This document shows, piece after piece, positions 11,590 to 23,773 of a stretch of DNA of 64,000 bases; position 1 is the first letter of the stretch; each line of letters starts with the position of its first letter. The notes under the pieces were generated by a model, which did not search any database, had not been told where the DNA came from, and was given only the letters and a program-made list of their open reading frames with translations. The position numbers and the translations under genes were made by a program. The stretch is from Tetragonia tetragonoides. Lineage: Eukaryota > Streptophyta > Magnoliopsida > Caryophyllales > Aizoaceae. The stretch lies in contig CM076151.1 in assembly GCA_038025085.1 (NCBI GenBank), positions 9,553,001 to 9,617,000 on the forward strand. Direction: 5' to 3'.

Positions 11590-11855
11590 TTATTTCCACT
11601 GATTTTCACTGATCGGGTAAAGTCATGTCACTGATTTCTACTAATTCGTTAAGGTCCTTCCACTGATTATCACTATATCAGTAAAGTCCTACCACTGATT
11701 TTGTGAGTAGGAATGTGAGTCCGCCACTGATTTCCACTAACTGAGTAAGGTTCTGCCACTAATTTTCACTGATTTACTAAATGCTAGCCACTGATTCCTA
11801 CTGAATGGGCCGGTAAAGTCTTACCACTTATTTTCACATTGAATAAGGTCTAATA
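11590..11855. repeat. Degenerate tandem repeat, about 41-bp unit
   Basis: Roughly six to seven diverged copies of a unit of the form CCACTGATTTYCACTGAT-n-GGTAAAGTC follow one another. Key words ACTGATTTTCACTGA, GTAAGGT and CCACTGATT recur at near-regular spacing. No coding frame is conserved across the units. Confidence 0.7.
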
Positions 11856-13770
11856 AGTGGAAAAACTTACACCCATATACTTATTATACAAAAGAATATT
11901 ACTTCAGTTTTCGAATCATATTTTCATTTTTGTCTTGAGTGTTCGAATAAAATAAATTTTTGATTAAAATCATCAATTTTTATACTCCGTAATTAGGGAA
12001 ATAAATTAGCCTTTCAAAAAACTAAAAATGAAGTGGCTACCCTCAATGTAGAAACTTGGTTTCATCCCTAATTGTCAAGTATTCTAATATGAACATTTCT
12101 TTTATTAACGTTTACGGGTTTTATTTGTTTGGTATTTAGTATAGCATAAAAATTTGTATAAGACGATTTTTCTGTAATTTTTGGTAAGACGAGGTTACTT
12201 CTCAATGAAATAAGGATCAATACTCATCATAATTGACTCCTACATTTCTAAATAATAACCCCATTTTTTTGTAAGTTAGTCTCACATAAAACTTAACCTC
12301 ATTGTGTAAAGGTTTTAAAGGGACAGACTGAGTACTCATGAGTAGATGAGCAACAAGAAAAAAAGGACTGAGTCATGAGTAAAAGCAACGGTATGTTGTT
12401 GATAGTCATCACTCACCATTCACATTGTGGTTGTGGACAAAGTCAATGGGGCTGTTGTTATCACAAAATTAAACAAGTCCAGTCAAACATTAATTGGGAA
12501 ATTCCTTAATGTAATGTCTCTCTCCTTTATTGTTGTGTACTGTAGCTCTTCCCTTCCGTTTCAGGCATTAAGAAAGAGAAATGAAGTCACAATGCAGTAG
12601 ATTAAGATACTTCACCCTTTAGTACTTCAATCTGATACGAAAAGGACGGTGACTAGTGCAAATTGAGCAATTCATAGCAAAAACAAGAAATTTCCAATGA
12701 ACTTGCTCATCAATTTTACATTTTCTTTCTACTTGTGCAATTTTTTTTCCTCGTCTAATCCTCTCTGTCTATTAAAATTTTAGTGGTGCTATGTGGAGCC
12801 TTAATCTCAATAAGAATTTTCTGTATGACTTTGTGTGTCTCACTCAGTCACTCCTTTATATATTTGACACATTAACTTTTAAATTTAATTTATTATTAAG
12901 CTGGAATGCATGACAAAATCACGGATAACCAGAATGTGATTGGATTGCCTTAATCTACGCAAATTTTTAGTTGCTCTCGGTTGTACATGGAAATGTGCTC
13001 CCTTGAACGCCAGCGAGAGGCACGCACGTGCTTCCGACAGTGGCACATTGTGCCTCTAGGGTAGGTGCACGCAAGTGTGTAATTCAATTAGTGTTTAACC
13101 TAAGGCTTAAATGTTAAATCTACACCCTCAATTAAAATATGACACATCGGCACTTCTAAAACAAATAGAAGAAAAAAACTCAGTTCTCATTTATGCTTAT
13201 GTGTTATGTTTTGATTAAGGGTGCAAATTGTAGCCTCAATCCGTCATACTAAAGCCGCACATAGCATCGTTTTATGCTTCTAATGATCTTGAAGTAATAA
13301 TGCATGTCAGGATTGTATGAGGAAATTATGACTAAATAACCAATATTTTGTATGAGGATATTATGGCCCAAATTGATAAACTTGACTTATATATAAAAAC
13401 AGATATGATGAAATGAACTAGTTCTACAAATTAAGTACATACTATAAATGTTGATAATCGAAACTCTAGATTGTTAATTAAGACTATAAATTAAGTACTC
13501 CATATTCACAGACCCTATTATATATGTTGAACGAATAGTGCCGAAATGAATGATGTGGAACGGAAATGAATGGAAATTGTAGCGTAGAAAAGAACCGAAT
13601 AGAATTTGCAGCGCGGAATAAAGTAGATTGTGGAATGACACAAAATATAAGACAATATATGGAATCGATGATGCAGCGAGGTGGAACATAAAGGTTATTG
13701 TATCACGGAATGCAATGGAACAAAAAATGCGCACAATGCAACATGAAAATGATGATTAAGAGTGTCTTAA

Positions 13771-13921
13771 GGTGTGTTATTTTTCCACTAAACTAAATTG
13801 AACTCCATTAAACTGAATAATAATATGTGAGAGAAAAGTATGTCACTAAACTAATAATTATTGAACTGAATTCCTTAAACTAAAGTAAATCAATTTTAAT
13901 ATAAATGAAAAAGAACACACC
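13771..13921. mobile_element. Small MITE with GGTGTGTT termini
   Basis: The left end GGTGTGTTATTTTTC matches the reverse complement of the right end (GAAAAAGAACACACC). The interior has CTAAACTGAA-type words also seen in the MITE at 27251-27542. A target duplication was not clear. Confidence 0.65.
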
Positions 13922-14124
13922 TTCTCAATTCTTTCCATTCTCATTTAGATTTATGTCGAAAAAATTAGTTTGGCATACATCTTTCTTCAAAAGTCGAAGG
14001 CAGATTTTCAAGATCAGTAGTTATATTCAATATTTTATCCCCCATTTTTCAACAAAGTTGACAAATTTCAATAGAAAATTGAGCACTAAATAAAAACAAT
14101 CCAAAAAGTACAAGAAATTACTAA

Positions 14125-14341
14125 GGCTCTATTCTCTTCAACGGAATGGTGCGGGACGGTGAGGAACGGAACGGAACGGATTGGAACGGAACGAAACGAA
14201 ATGGCGCGGTGCGGATAATTCAAAAATATGTGAGACAAAATGAAGTACAGAATGCGGCGCGGAACGGAACGGAACGAATTGAAACAGAACGGAACGAAAC
14301 GGAACGGAATGCAGCATAAAATCGACGAAAAGAACAGAGCC
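14125..14341. mobile_element. PIF/Harbinger (Tourist-like) MITE with (GGAAC)n interior
   Basis: A 217-bp element is flanked by TAA on both sides (14122-14124, 14342-14344). Its termini are GGCTCTATTCTCTTC and the complement of GAAAAGAACAGAGCC. The 3-bp TWA duplication and the GG-starting terminal repeats fit the PIF/Harbinger superfamily. The interior is unusual: it is built largely from pentamers GGAAC, GGAAT and GAAAC. Confidence 0.82.
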
Positions 14342-14344
14342 TAA

Positions 14345-15634
14345 GACAACTTACTAATAGAGGACACATTTGAGATGAAATCTAAACATGATTTTTCCAC
14401 CACTTGTTTAAATGTATTGATTGTAGTATATCTTGACTTAGAAATTCTGACAAAAGGAAAATGTTTTAGTCAAGGTCTTTTACCTCATAAATTACAAAAT
14501 CATCCTTTTCTATCTTATTAAGCCATTGAATTCTTGGTCAATCTTATTGAATAATTGTTTGCAAGCACATATACAGTGAGAAGCGAAAGTTACGGATGAG
14601 AGGAAATTAACTTTAAGCTTAATAAGTCCTACAACACACCCTGCTAAGAACATAAATAAGCCAACAACCAAGCAATGATTATCATCAACACAGTTATTAA
14701 AAAATAAATACATAAATAAATCACGTTTTGAAGCCCAAAAAAAAAAAAAAAAAAAAAAAAAGGAGAAAAAAGTGCATTTTGCTATCATTTGGGTGGAACA
14801 TTAGGAGAGCAAATGGATCCTTGTATCAACAGCAGAGCACCAAATCACTTGGACAATATATACAGTAATTACAATCATCCAAGAAAAAATCATCAAAAAA
14901 TTATAAAATTTTTATAAATTTATAATGATTGTCAGATGAGCTGGTGAACATATTTTTGATAAACCACTGGGAAAATAGGTGGAAACGCAAACAGAACGTT
15001 TTCCCACTACAGTCCTACATGCCCAGAATTGACACAAGACCCTCTACAAAGCTGTGCAGAATACTCATCATCTGCGAGTTTTCGGTTCCAAGGAGCTAAA
15101 AGAACCAAACTATACCAATCATTAACTTCTGTTACTAGCTAAAAGCTACTAGGAACAAAACTTTCAACAACATTCTTCAACTTCCTAAACACATTATACT
15201 GTTAACTAACGAACAAACTCTGCAATCTTTCTCGCTATCTCTCACTAATTCAAATCAGACCTGCAATCTCAGCAAGCAGCAACCAAATTGTATCCCTCAA
15301 CAAATGACAACAATCCATTAGACTTTCCGGCTATACAACCAATAAACCTGAACCTGTTTTACCACCTGTGATAAGTGAAGACAAGTGGTTAATTAAGAGA
15401 AAATATGCAAAGGGTGGGAGAAAAAGAATGGAATTTGGAATAAGTACCCACAGGTCCTTACCTTATTCTTTCTCGACTTAAAAACAAAACCTGTTTGAGG
15501 TCTGTGAACATTATAAAACAGCTACAACTAAGTTTCTTTGACTCTACAAACAATCACTACAAGGCCAGGTACAAGCCTCCCCCGCTCTTCAATTTGTACA
15601 ATTGAGGGGTTGTATTGGATAACAACACTTTTGC
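14345..15634. other. Intergenic region between the kinases, part 2
   Basis: It holds a long A-run at about 14739-14761 and AT-rich DNA. The part nearest 15635 is presumably the 3' UTR of the PBL21-like gene. Nothing else could be supported. Confidence 0.55.
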
Positions 15635-18600
15635 CTAGTATCTGCTTCGATCTCTTTGTGAAGGTGAAGGCTGAGCAGGGCTTCTGTTCTCCGAGCTACT
15701 GGCTCCTGGATTGTAAGGTTGAGATGCCAAGTACTCAAGTGCCACGAGGACGTCAGTAATGAGGGGTCGGAAAGCGGGCTGCTCCTGCAGACACATGGCA
15801 GCTATAGCAATAGCATGATGGAGACAGCGCGATGGAAATTGACCTTGCAGCGCTGGGTCAGCCAGCTGGACAAATTTTCTCCGGTCCCTGAAGAAAGGGC
15901 GAGACTGCAAGGGATAATTGCACATATGACAATCGATAAGAAAGGCATCACTATTAAGTTATGTTTGAATGTCAACTCTAAAATTTCAAACAAGAATAAT
16001 CAAAGAAGGGTGCGTCCATTAAATGATCACCAACATACACTTCATCATTTCCTCAAGAATAAAATGAAAAGCGTGTTCATTGATTCTGCCACAGAACAGA
16101 TGAGAGATAACGCCATTACCCCAAAAGGTAAATTACTGAGACCAAAACTCAGCTGATAGGGCATATGTTTTTTTTTTAGATAAGAAAAATATTTATTAAA
16201 AATGTGAAATGACTAAATGAGTAATTACAAGCTAAGAGGACAAGGAAAGGAATCCACCAAAAAAAAAAAGGGATGAGTAAAATGCAGACAGGCACATGTA
16301 AAATATAAAACGGATGCTCATTCTGTGAAATACCGAAATGAAAACGGTGACAAAATTTTGCGCAGGCAGATAGTTGTTAATGACAAATGAGTAAAATGTT
16401 TTATTTAACTTCATCCCCAGTGATCTGCTCATTCAGCCTTCATTTCCTTAATTCTTTTCCCCTTTTCTGTTGATGGCCTGTTGCCACAATGGACATGCAG
16501 GTATAGAAAGTCTAACCATACTAGTTATGTTATAATTTGGCATGCATACAATTGCAAGCATTAAATATTAATAATATAGAAGGCACTTACCCAATTAACT
16601 AAATTTTGCTCAGCTCGACTCCTATTAGGGTCAATCGCCTTCCGCCCAGTGATCAGTTCCAGTAAAACAACTCCCAAGCTATAAATATCAGATTTCACAG
16701 TTAGCTTTCCACTACAGGCATATTCTGGTGCACAATATCCATAAGTGCCCATGACCCGGGTAGATACATGGGTATTGTCACCAACTGGTCCCAACTTGGC
16801 GAGTCCAAAGTCTGAGAGTCTGGCATGGAAGTCATTGTCCAGTAATATGTTTGCAGGTTTAAGATCCCGGAAGATAACAGGTGGATTGGCTCTGCAATGA
16901 AGATACTCCAGACCCCTAGCAGTATCGACTGCAATTTTTATGCGCGTTTTCCAATCTAGAGCAACACTATCAGGGGTCAAATCTGCAGTTACCAACCGAA
17001 TAAGTGTCAATGCCAAAAATACATACTAAAAGAAACTTACATTTAGTTCTGACAATCTGATAATGAAGTTCAGAAAGGGATTAAATAAGAGTGACATCTT
17101 GAAATGAAAGGACACAGAACTCAATGCATTAGAATGATCTAAGGAGATCCATGAACAGAAAGAAATTTGCATAAGCATGAGCATTTATCACATAGATGGT
17201 ACCACTTTCAAGATATCAAGTTATGGCATTGCTCCTACTTTCCATGGGAGGCTATGTGCAAAAACGATTCTTGAATCCAAAAACATCATCATGTGTCACA
17301 TTTCTACTTAAATATGAGAAGAAGAAACCCAACTTAGGCACATGAGTCACATATATGTTACGTAGAAAATCAAGAGAGTACAAATATGGAATTACTACGA
17401 ATAATATTCCAAACAACCAGAACAGAACACGCGAAATGGCACTCAGACCAGGTCCCTGTGCAGAGAAAATAACTTTTTGTTCATTTAACGAAAGTTCCCT
17501 CCTCTAAACTGAAAGTAATGCACTAGTTGGTGGTGTTCATATTACCAAAATCTGATTATCCATGCATCTTCTGAAGTGATTTTCACAGGACTACTCATGT
17601 AGAATTCAAGAACTTTTGTTCATATAATGAGAGTTTCCTCGTCTAAAGTGACAATAATACTCAAGGTGGTGGTGCTCATGTTAACAAATTTTGGTTATTC
17701 ATCTTCTGGAAGTAATTCTCCGAAAATTATGTATGTAGAATAAAAGCCAATTCTTATCTTCATGTATTTCAATTTTCAATCAATTTTTGTCTGTCATAAT
17801 TAGCCTCTGCGCAATCCCTATATCCATATAAGCAATAAAAAGGCTGTCAATCTTTCAGCAGAGTGCACATCAAGGTCCATCTCCACTATACATCTGCAAG
17901 GCCTCCTCCATCTATAGATTACCAATCACTTTGATCGAAACCAATTTCATGCCACATTGACAAGTTGAAGGATAATTCCCCACTGATTCTCTCTAAAATG
18001 ATTAATCAGATAATGATTGCACAGCTTGACCTAAGAAGTGAACATGCAGTAGAGGATTAAATGCTATGTTGACTGTACATCTACACGGGCTTGCCTGAGA
18101 AAACCCTTCTATCATTTACCACTACCCAAGCCTATTCCCCTGAGTATTTAGACTATTATCAACAAATCCTATCAGTTTCATTGAGATGCTTGAAGCCTAA
18201 TTCCTCAACTATACATACTCATGTTCCTTCACTCGATATCTCAAAATTGTCCAAATACTTCCCTTATTGTGTCCAACAAAGGATCTGTAGACATTGAATA
18301 AGGAAAATGAAAATAGGTTGAGCTCGTGCCCGTTGACATAATCTTGAAGTGGAACTTATAATGATATGTCAGATTAAAACTCTCAAATGTGAAATAGATA
18401 TTTTAGAGATCATCGAACAAATTCCAAACGCTCAGTAAACAGAATTTTATTTTCGTTGTTCTAATAGCTCTATCCTTGTGATTTAAGACAGAAATCACAT
18501 AACTATAGTCTTCAGAAGAACGGTACAGAGTCCCAATCATAATTCTATCGGGCAGCCACCAAAGCTTTTCAGCACTCCCACCTCAGGTTTCTGCTAAAGG

Positions 18601-21346
18601 CAACTGCACGTTAAATGGCTACTTTTTCAACTGATTTATCAAACACATTTAGTTGCACAAACAGTCTGATTTTTAGATCACTCCTGTAACAGATCACTCT
18701 GGACAAAATTTCAGGCATGGCTAAATTGAAGATCAGGTTGACAAGGTCCATTTCCACGTCAAACAGGTACAGATACAGAATGCACGTAGGCCTAACTGTC
18801 ATAAGATCACCAATATCCTACTGTTGGCTCATCAACAACTAGAAGCAAAGTTTATTGAAATTCTAATAAGACAAATGTTATTTACTAGCTTTGGGCGCCA
18901 ACAACCTAATAGCCATTAGACAGACTTTAATTTTGTGACATAGAATGTTTTATTAGACGAATTCTCACTTATGATGCTTCATTTTCTTGCACTAGAGAGG
19001 CTTACTTCAACAGTCATCTGTAATATTTCTTAGTTTGGTAGTTTCAATGCTTAATTTAAAAAAGGAAATGCATGCATTCTCCCATGCTATACACCTATAA
19101 ATGCACGTACCGATTGCCACTTACGTAGTTGGGATGAAAAGGAAAATTGTTTCGGTTTGACTAGCCTCCTCTCTCGACTCTAACCAAACACGTGTTCACA
19201 ACTGAATACCTGTAGCATTCGTTCACACGGACTGAATAAAATAAGTAAAGGTAACCAACCCACTTGCAGTCATGCATATTGAGACAAACTCCTCCCAAGA
19301 AATCTAAATCTAGTCACATGATCCAGATCATAACTTAGGCCATGTCAAATGTTTCAGATCAAAGCATAGGTCAGACACCAAAGAGACGTAGTGGTCTTTG
19401 TTCAGACACTTTCCCCAGCCCCAATCAACACTGGAGAAGGACCAAAGGGCCTTTAGTTAGCTAAGAAGAAAAAGGCCAACCACATCTCTCATCCATTGCT
19501 CTCTTCTCTTGATGGGAAAATTCTCTCCTACAAACCCTTTGCAAGTCACAGAAATATACTCCACAACCCATAATAAACGTTCACTACCTAAGGTATCCAA
19601 CTTTGTCCCATTAATCTGTTTCTCGAAGACATATATATCATAAGATGCACACAAAAGCCCAATTGTCTACCCAAACTTGAAATCTCCAAATTTGCCTCCG
19701 AACTTCACTAAACCAAAAGTTAACTTATATCCTTATATCTGGAGGCCTTCCAACTTCACCTATCTAAACAGATAGACATATGATTTTTCCATTCAATTCA
19801 AATCATCCTTACTACATTTAGAATTGCTATTCTCGAGATTGAATAGAGATATCTGTTAGACCTGATGTGTTACGTGGTGATGAGATCCACTCGATATAAC
19901 ATCTACCTCATCCTATTGACTTGTATTATCCATTTCATTATGATATAGTAGAATAGTTCTTAAAAACCTAAGCAAAGAAACATATAATACCTGCATGATG
20001 CAATACAAACACGAGCACAAAACACAAATTTACAAATTCATCGGACAATCCTCTAAGCCATCAAAAATATTGAAGTACTGGTGCATCACGGTATCATCCT
20101 ACTTATGAAGTAACTTTAATTTTCAGTGACGTTAGAAATATTGATTGAAGTATCATGAATACACCAAGAACGTATCAAGCAAATGCCTCAGGTTCTTCAG
20201 GATAACTAAGAAGTATCTGATGCTCACAAGTCACAACGGTATATAATAGGATTAAACTCCTTTAGGGGTTGGAACTGAACTTCTTAACTATCACTAAAAC
20301 AACCTCTTTGATTTTTGTAAAACCAAAACTTATTGCATACTATACTATATTAAATCTCGAAGTATATACCCAAATTGCTTACCAAATAAATGGTCTTCCA
20401 AGCTACCCTTAGGCATGTACTCATAAACCAAGAGCTTTTCATCACCATCAGTGCAATAGCCTTTTAAGCCCATAAGATTGTCATGGTGAAGAAGGCTAAG
20501 CATGAGAACTTCAATAATGAATTCCTGACTTCCTTGCAGACCTTCGTGATTTAATTGTTTGACTGCAACAATCTGCCAACAAATGGAGATTACTAATGAG
20601 GATCTCACAATAATCATTTGACAACCTGAAAAGGCAGGAACTGACGTTCTTGATCCAAATTAGTTTACTACAATATAAATTGTAAATATTTCTACATAAA
20701 AATTCAAATGGATGTCATTTAAAATAAAGATAAATTTGAAAAAGATCAAACAGAGTTGTAACTACTTACATCTCCTGATTCCAGTCTTCCCTTAAAAACT
20801 TTCCCAAAACCACCTTCACCAATCTTATTAGCAGCATTAAACATACCGGTCGCAACACAAAGTTCACGGTATGTGAAACTTCTGGCAGGACTTTTCTTTG
20901 GAGCATTCATGTCATTAGCTCTAGCATATCCTGAATTTCCACCACTGCTACCATTTTCTACAAACCAATGCATAGTTTCTCAACCAATCAAACATTCCAG
21001 CAAAAAAACAAAAAAAAAAAAAAAAAAAAAGACTAAAACTTGATCAAAGAAAGTACAATTGTCTTATCTCACCATTATCATCTGAAAATTCTTTTCCCTG
21101 CCTATCTACTGCAGAAATCAAGCAATTGTGAAATGATCATCAAGATACATTACATATCAGAAAGCATTAAAATCACAACAACAAAAATACGTAATGCCCT
21201 TCTGAAAAGGTAAGAACTTTTTACTGAAATTCTCAGTTGAATTCAAAAAGAGACAAACCTGAAGTACCAGAAGCAGATCGAGCCCGATCAGTGTCTTCAA
21301 CCTTGATCACTTTTTTGCCAGGAACCAGACAAGAAAAACACCCCAT
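15635..21346 (-). CDS. PBL21: Receptor-like cytoplasmic kinase, subfamily VII, PBL21-like
   Basis: Membrane-anchored Ser/Thr kinase of the PBS1-like group. Six exons join in phase: 21346-21259, 21108-21073 (36-nt microexon), 20957-20770, 20572-20383, 16982-16591, 15904-15635, for 388 codons (387 aa). The N-terminus [20 protein letters not shown] has Gly2 and Cys3/Cys6 for lipidation and matches the PBL21 style start. Kinase motifs: [53 protein letters not shown] (HRD-type loop with Phe for the usual Tyr), [50 protein letters not shown]. The tail [20 protein letters not shown] is Ser/Pro/Arg-rich. An intron of about 3.4 kb separates exons 4 and 5. All catalytic residues are present. Confidence 0.92.
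16983..20382. other. Large intron (3.4 kb) of the PBL21-like gene
   Basis: No exon of the kinase is missing, because the flanking exons join in phase to give the conserved HLFDL segment. The intron is AT-rich, with only short frames of no recognisable family and no clear mobile element. Confidence 0.65.
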
Positions 21347-21349
21347 TTT

Positions 21350-22443
21350 CTGATTATGCAATAAAATTACAGTGACCCAACACAAGAAAATCAAAAACCC
21401 TAGTTACCCACTTCCTCTAAAACCACAATTGTCACCAATTCACATCAGCCCATCACTTAAAACCTCAAACAAAGACATACCCAGTAACTGAAATTGAAAG
21501 AGAAATGGAGACAGAAAGTGATAGAAAGACACCCAGAAAATGATTGAAAAAAAAATACACAAAAGGATAAACAGAACAAAACAAAAACCTGAAGCACTGA
21601 AGCAGATCTTAACTAACCAAAGAAGAAAAGATAAATAAAATAATCTGCTGCTACAAAACCAAGCAGCAGAGAATATTTATATGCAAACACATGAATTGAA
21701 TTTAGGGTTTTATTTTTCATAAAAATAATAATTCTTACAACCGACAGAAATGGTAAAAATACAAAAATGGAAAACCCAACCAAATTTGCTGATGGGTTTT
21801 GGGTGAAGCAGATAAGATCCAGCTATTTGGTGATCCTTCAAAAGAAATTGAGAAGCTGGGAATTGTGCAATATTATATGGAAAGCAATCGCGCAGATAAA
21901 GTTCCAATTTTGCACTGAATTTCAAAGAATTATTTAGCAATTTGTGAGATAATACACTCTTTCTCAGAGCTCAATTCCAAAGAAACAGAAACCCACAAAA
22001 TGAAAAAGAAATCTCCTAAAAATAATTCCCTTGTTGGGTGTGCTGTAATAAATATTTGACTTTGCATTTTTTTATTTATTTGGGTTTTATGTATCTATTT
22101 TTATAGTTTTGGTTAATTAAAAATAAAAAAATGAGGGTGTGACCTTTTCGTTGAATTACGGCACACACTGTGAGTGAGTAAGTGACTGTTGCATGTCACT
22201 ATCCATGAGTTTCTCTCACTAACTTTCTCTCACTAACTTGCCAATCTTTGTTCATGAAAATGCTTTGTTTTTTCTACATTTAAACGTTGCGGTGGGAACT
22301 GGGGACTGACTAGTGCTGGTTTTTGACTTTGTTTACCGCCCCTTCCTTGAGCGTCTCCTTTTCTTTTTTGTTTTTGTTCCCTCCCTCCAACAACAAAATT
22401 GGATTATTCACTTTCTGGTGAAGTGATTGCTTTATTTTTATTT
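21350..22443. other. Promoter-side region of the PBL21-like gene
   Basis: About 1.1 kb between the kinase start (minus strand) and the Mutator-like element. It contains the kinase 5' UTR and promoter. No other gene is seen. The transposon has landed about 1.1 kb upstream of the kinase start codon. Confidence 0.55.
22435..22443. repeat. Left 9-bp target-site duplication of the MULE
   Basis: TTTTTATTT, identical to 26522-26530 at the other end of the element. Confidence 0.9.
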
Positions 22444-22628
22444 GTGAATTGCTAAATACCGCCCCTTTTTACTAGCTACCGCCCCTCCCCCTTTCCAATT
22501 TTACCCTCACCCACCCCTCTTCCTCACTCACTCTCACTCATCCACTCTCACTCATCCTCTCTTCCTCACTCACTCATCCTCACCACCACACCATCACACC
22601 GGCAACCACCACCACCACCACCACGACC

Positions 22629-23043
22629 ATGTCAAGTGCTAGCGGCAGCGGCGGCAGAGGTTTCGACGGCGAGGGAGGCGGCGACCGACAGCGCGGGGGG
22701 GTAACTTTTCGAAATTTTTTTTTTTTTTTGTTTGAATTGAATATTTTTTGCCTTGAATTGAATCGTGAAGTTATGAATTGAAGTTGTGTTTTTTTTTTTT
22801 TTTTTGCGTCGATCGTCTGCCGATCTCGACTCACCCTTGGGTGAGTCGCCTGAGACGGGCGACTCACCCAAGGGTGAGTCGTCTGCCGATCTCGACTCGC
22901 CCAAGGGTAGTCGTCTGTCGCAGACGACTCACCCTTGGGTAAGTCGCCGGTCTGGGGCGACTCACCCAAGGGTGAGTCGAGATCGGCCGACGACTCACCC
23001 TTGGGTGAGTCGTCTGAGACCAGACGACCGACACAAAAAAAAA

Positions 23044-23094
<51 letters not shown>

Positions 23095-23191
23095 TATTAT
23101 TATTATTATTTATTGTTATTATTATTATTATTATTTATTATTATTATTATTATTTATTGTTATTATTATTATTATTATTATTTATGGTTTA

Positions 23192-23238
<47 letters not shown>

Positions 23239-23240
23239 TA

Positions 23241-23302
<62 letters not shown>

Positions 23303-23304
23303 TA

Positions 23305-23339
<35 letters not shown>

Positions 23340-23341
23340 TA

Positions 23342-23373
<32 letters not shown>

Positions 23374-23773
23374 GATTATTGTTTAATTAATTAAAAATGT
23401 GAAATGATAGATGGGAGGAGCCGGTAAATCGGTGCCTCGGTTATTTAGTGAACTAGCTGGTTCAGGACCGCGTCACACGAGGACGCGCGGGATTGATGCC
23501 TCTGTACGGAGACAGAGAGAGGCAGTTCGGATGAGGGAGATGACTGCTGAGCAAGACGATTACGCAACTAGCGAGTTCTACTCCGGGGATCAGTCCGATG
23601 ATCAGATTGGCGTCGAATTATCCTCAGATTGGCGCGTGGTGAAGGGCAGAGGCAGTAGGTTTGTTAGTACTGGGTCGTCCGCAATGACACGGAAACCGCA
23701 ATTACCATCCCCAAGCACATCGAGATATCCTTCAATGAAAGGTACGATGATTCCCGGAATTTTGTTAACATGA
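22629..23773 (+). CDS. Unknown protein encoded by the left half of the MULE (plus strand)
   Basis: Two exons join in phase: 22629-22700 (24 codons, MSSASGSGGRGFDGEGGGDR, Gly-rich) and 23411 onward, where acceptor GATAG precedes ATGGGAGGAGCC. The second exon reads GKSVPRLFSELAGSGPRHTR and then Arg- and Asp-rich sequence (SGDQSDDQIGVELSSDW) to a stop at 23773. A donor-like site at 23742 could send it to further exons. No family was recognised. It converges on the transposase gene, and its 3' part lies antisense over the OTU exon (23602-23804), so at least the distal part may not be genuine. Convergent two-gene layout recalls MuDR, but similarity to mudrB is not claimed. The 710-nt intron holds the palindrome array and the (TTA)n tract. 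Confidence 0.5.
22809..23035. repeat. Left subterminal array of a 20-22 bp palindrome (6 copies)
   Basis: Six copies of GACTCACCCAAGGGTGAGTC (or with TT at the centre) are separated by short spacers such as GTCTGAGACGGGC and GTCTGCCGATCTC, period about 35 bp. Each copy is itself an inverted repeat with a two-base centre. One copy has lost a base (AAGGGTAGTCG) and one reads GGGTAAGTCG. The array lies inside the first intron of the plus-strand gene. Confidence 0.92.
23043..23381. repeat. Long (TTA)n tract, left side of the MULE
   Basis: About 340 bp of TTA/ATT trinucleotides interrupted by occasional TTTA, TTGTTA and ATGG units. All long open frames of poly-Ile, poly-Tyr or poly-Leu here are artefacts of the repeat. 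It lies in the intron of the plus-strand gene and mirrors a shorter tract at 25919-25992. Confidence 0.95.

Larger units (their letters stand above)
11191..14120. other. 3 kb intergenic region between the two kinase genes, part 1
   Basis: No gene is seen. It contains the degenerate tandem repeat at about 11580-11850, a small MITE at 13771-13921, and AT-rich DNA. The section 13510-13740 (GGAACGGAAATGAATGGAAA-like) resembles the pentamer-rich interior of the Tourist-like MITE at 14125-14341 and may be an older copy. Confidence 0.6.

Noticed and set aside
22786..23394. Long open frames of poly-Ile, poly-Tyr and poly-Leu
   Set aside because: They are translations of the (TTA)n microsatellite in three frames and have no protein features.
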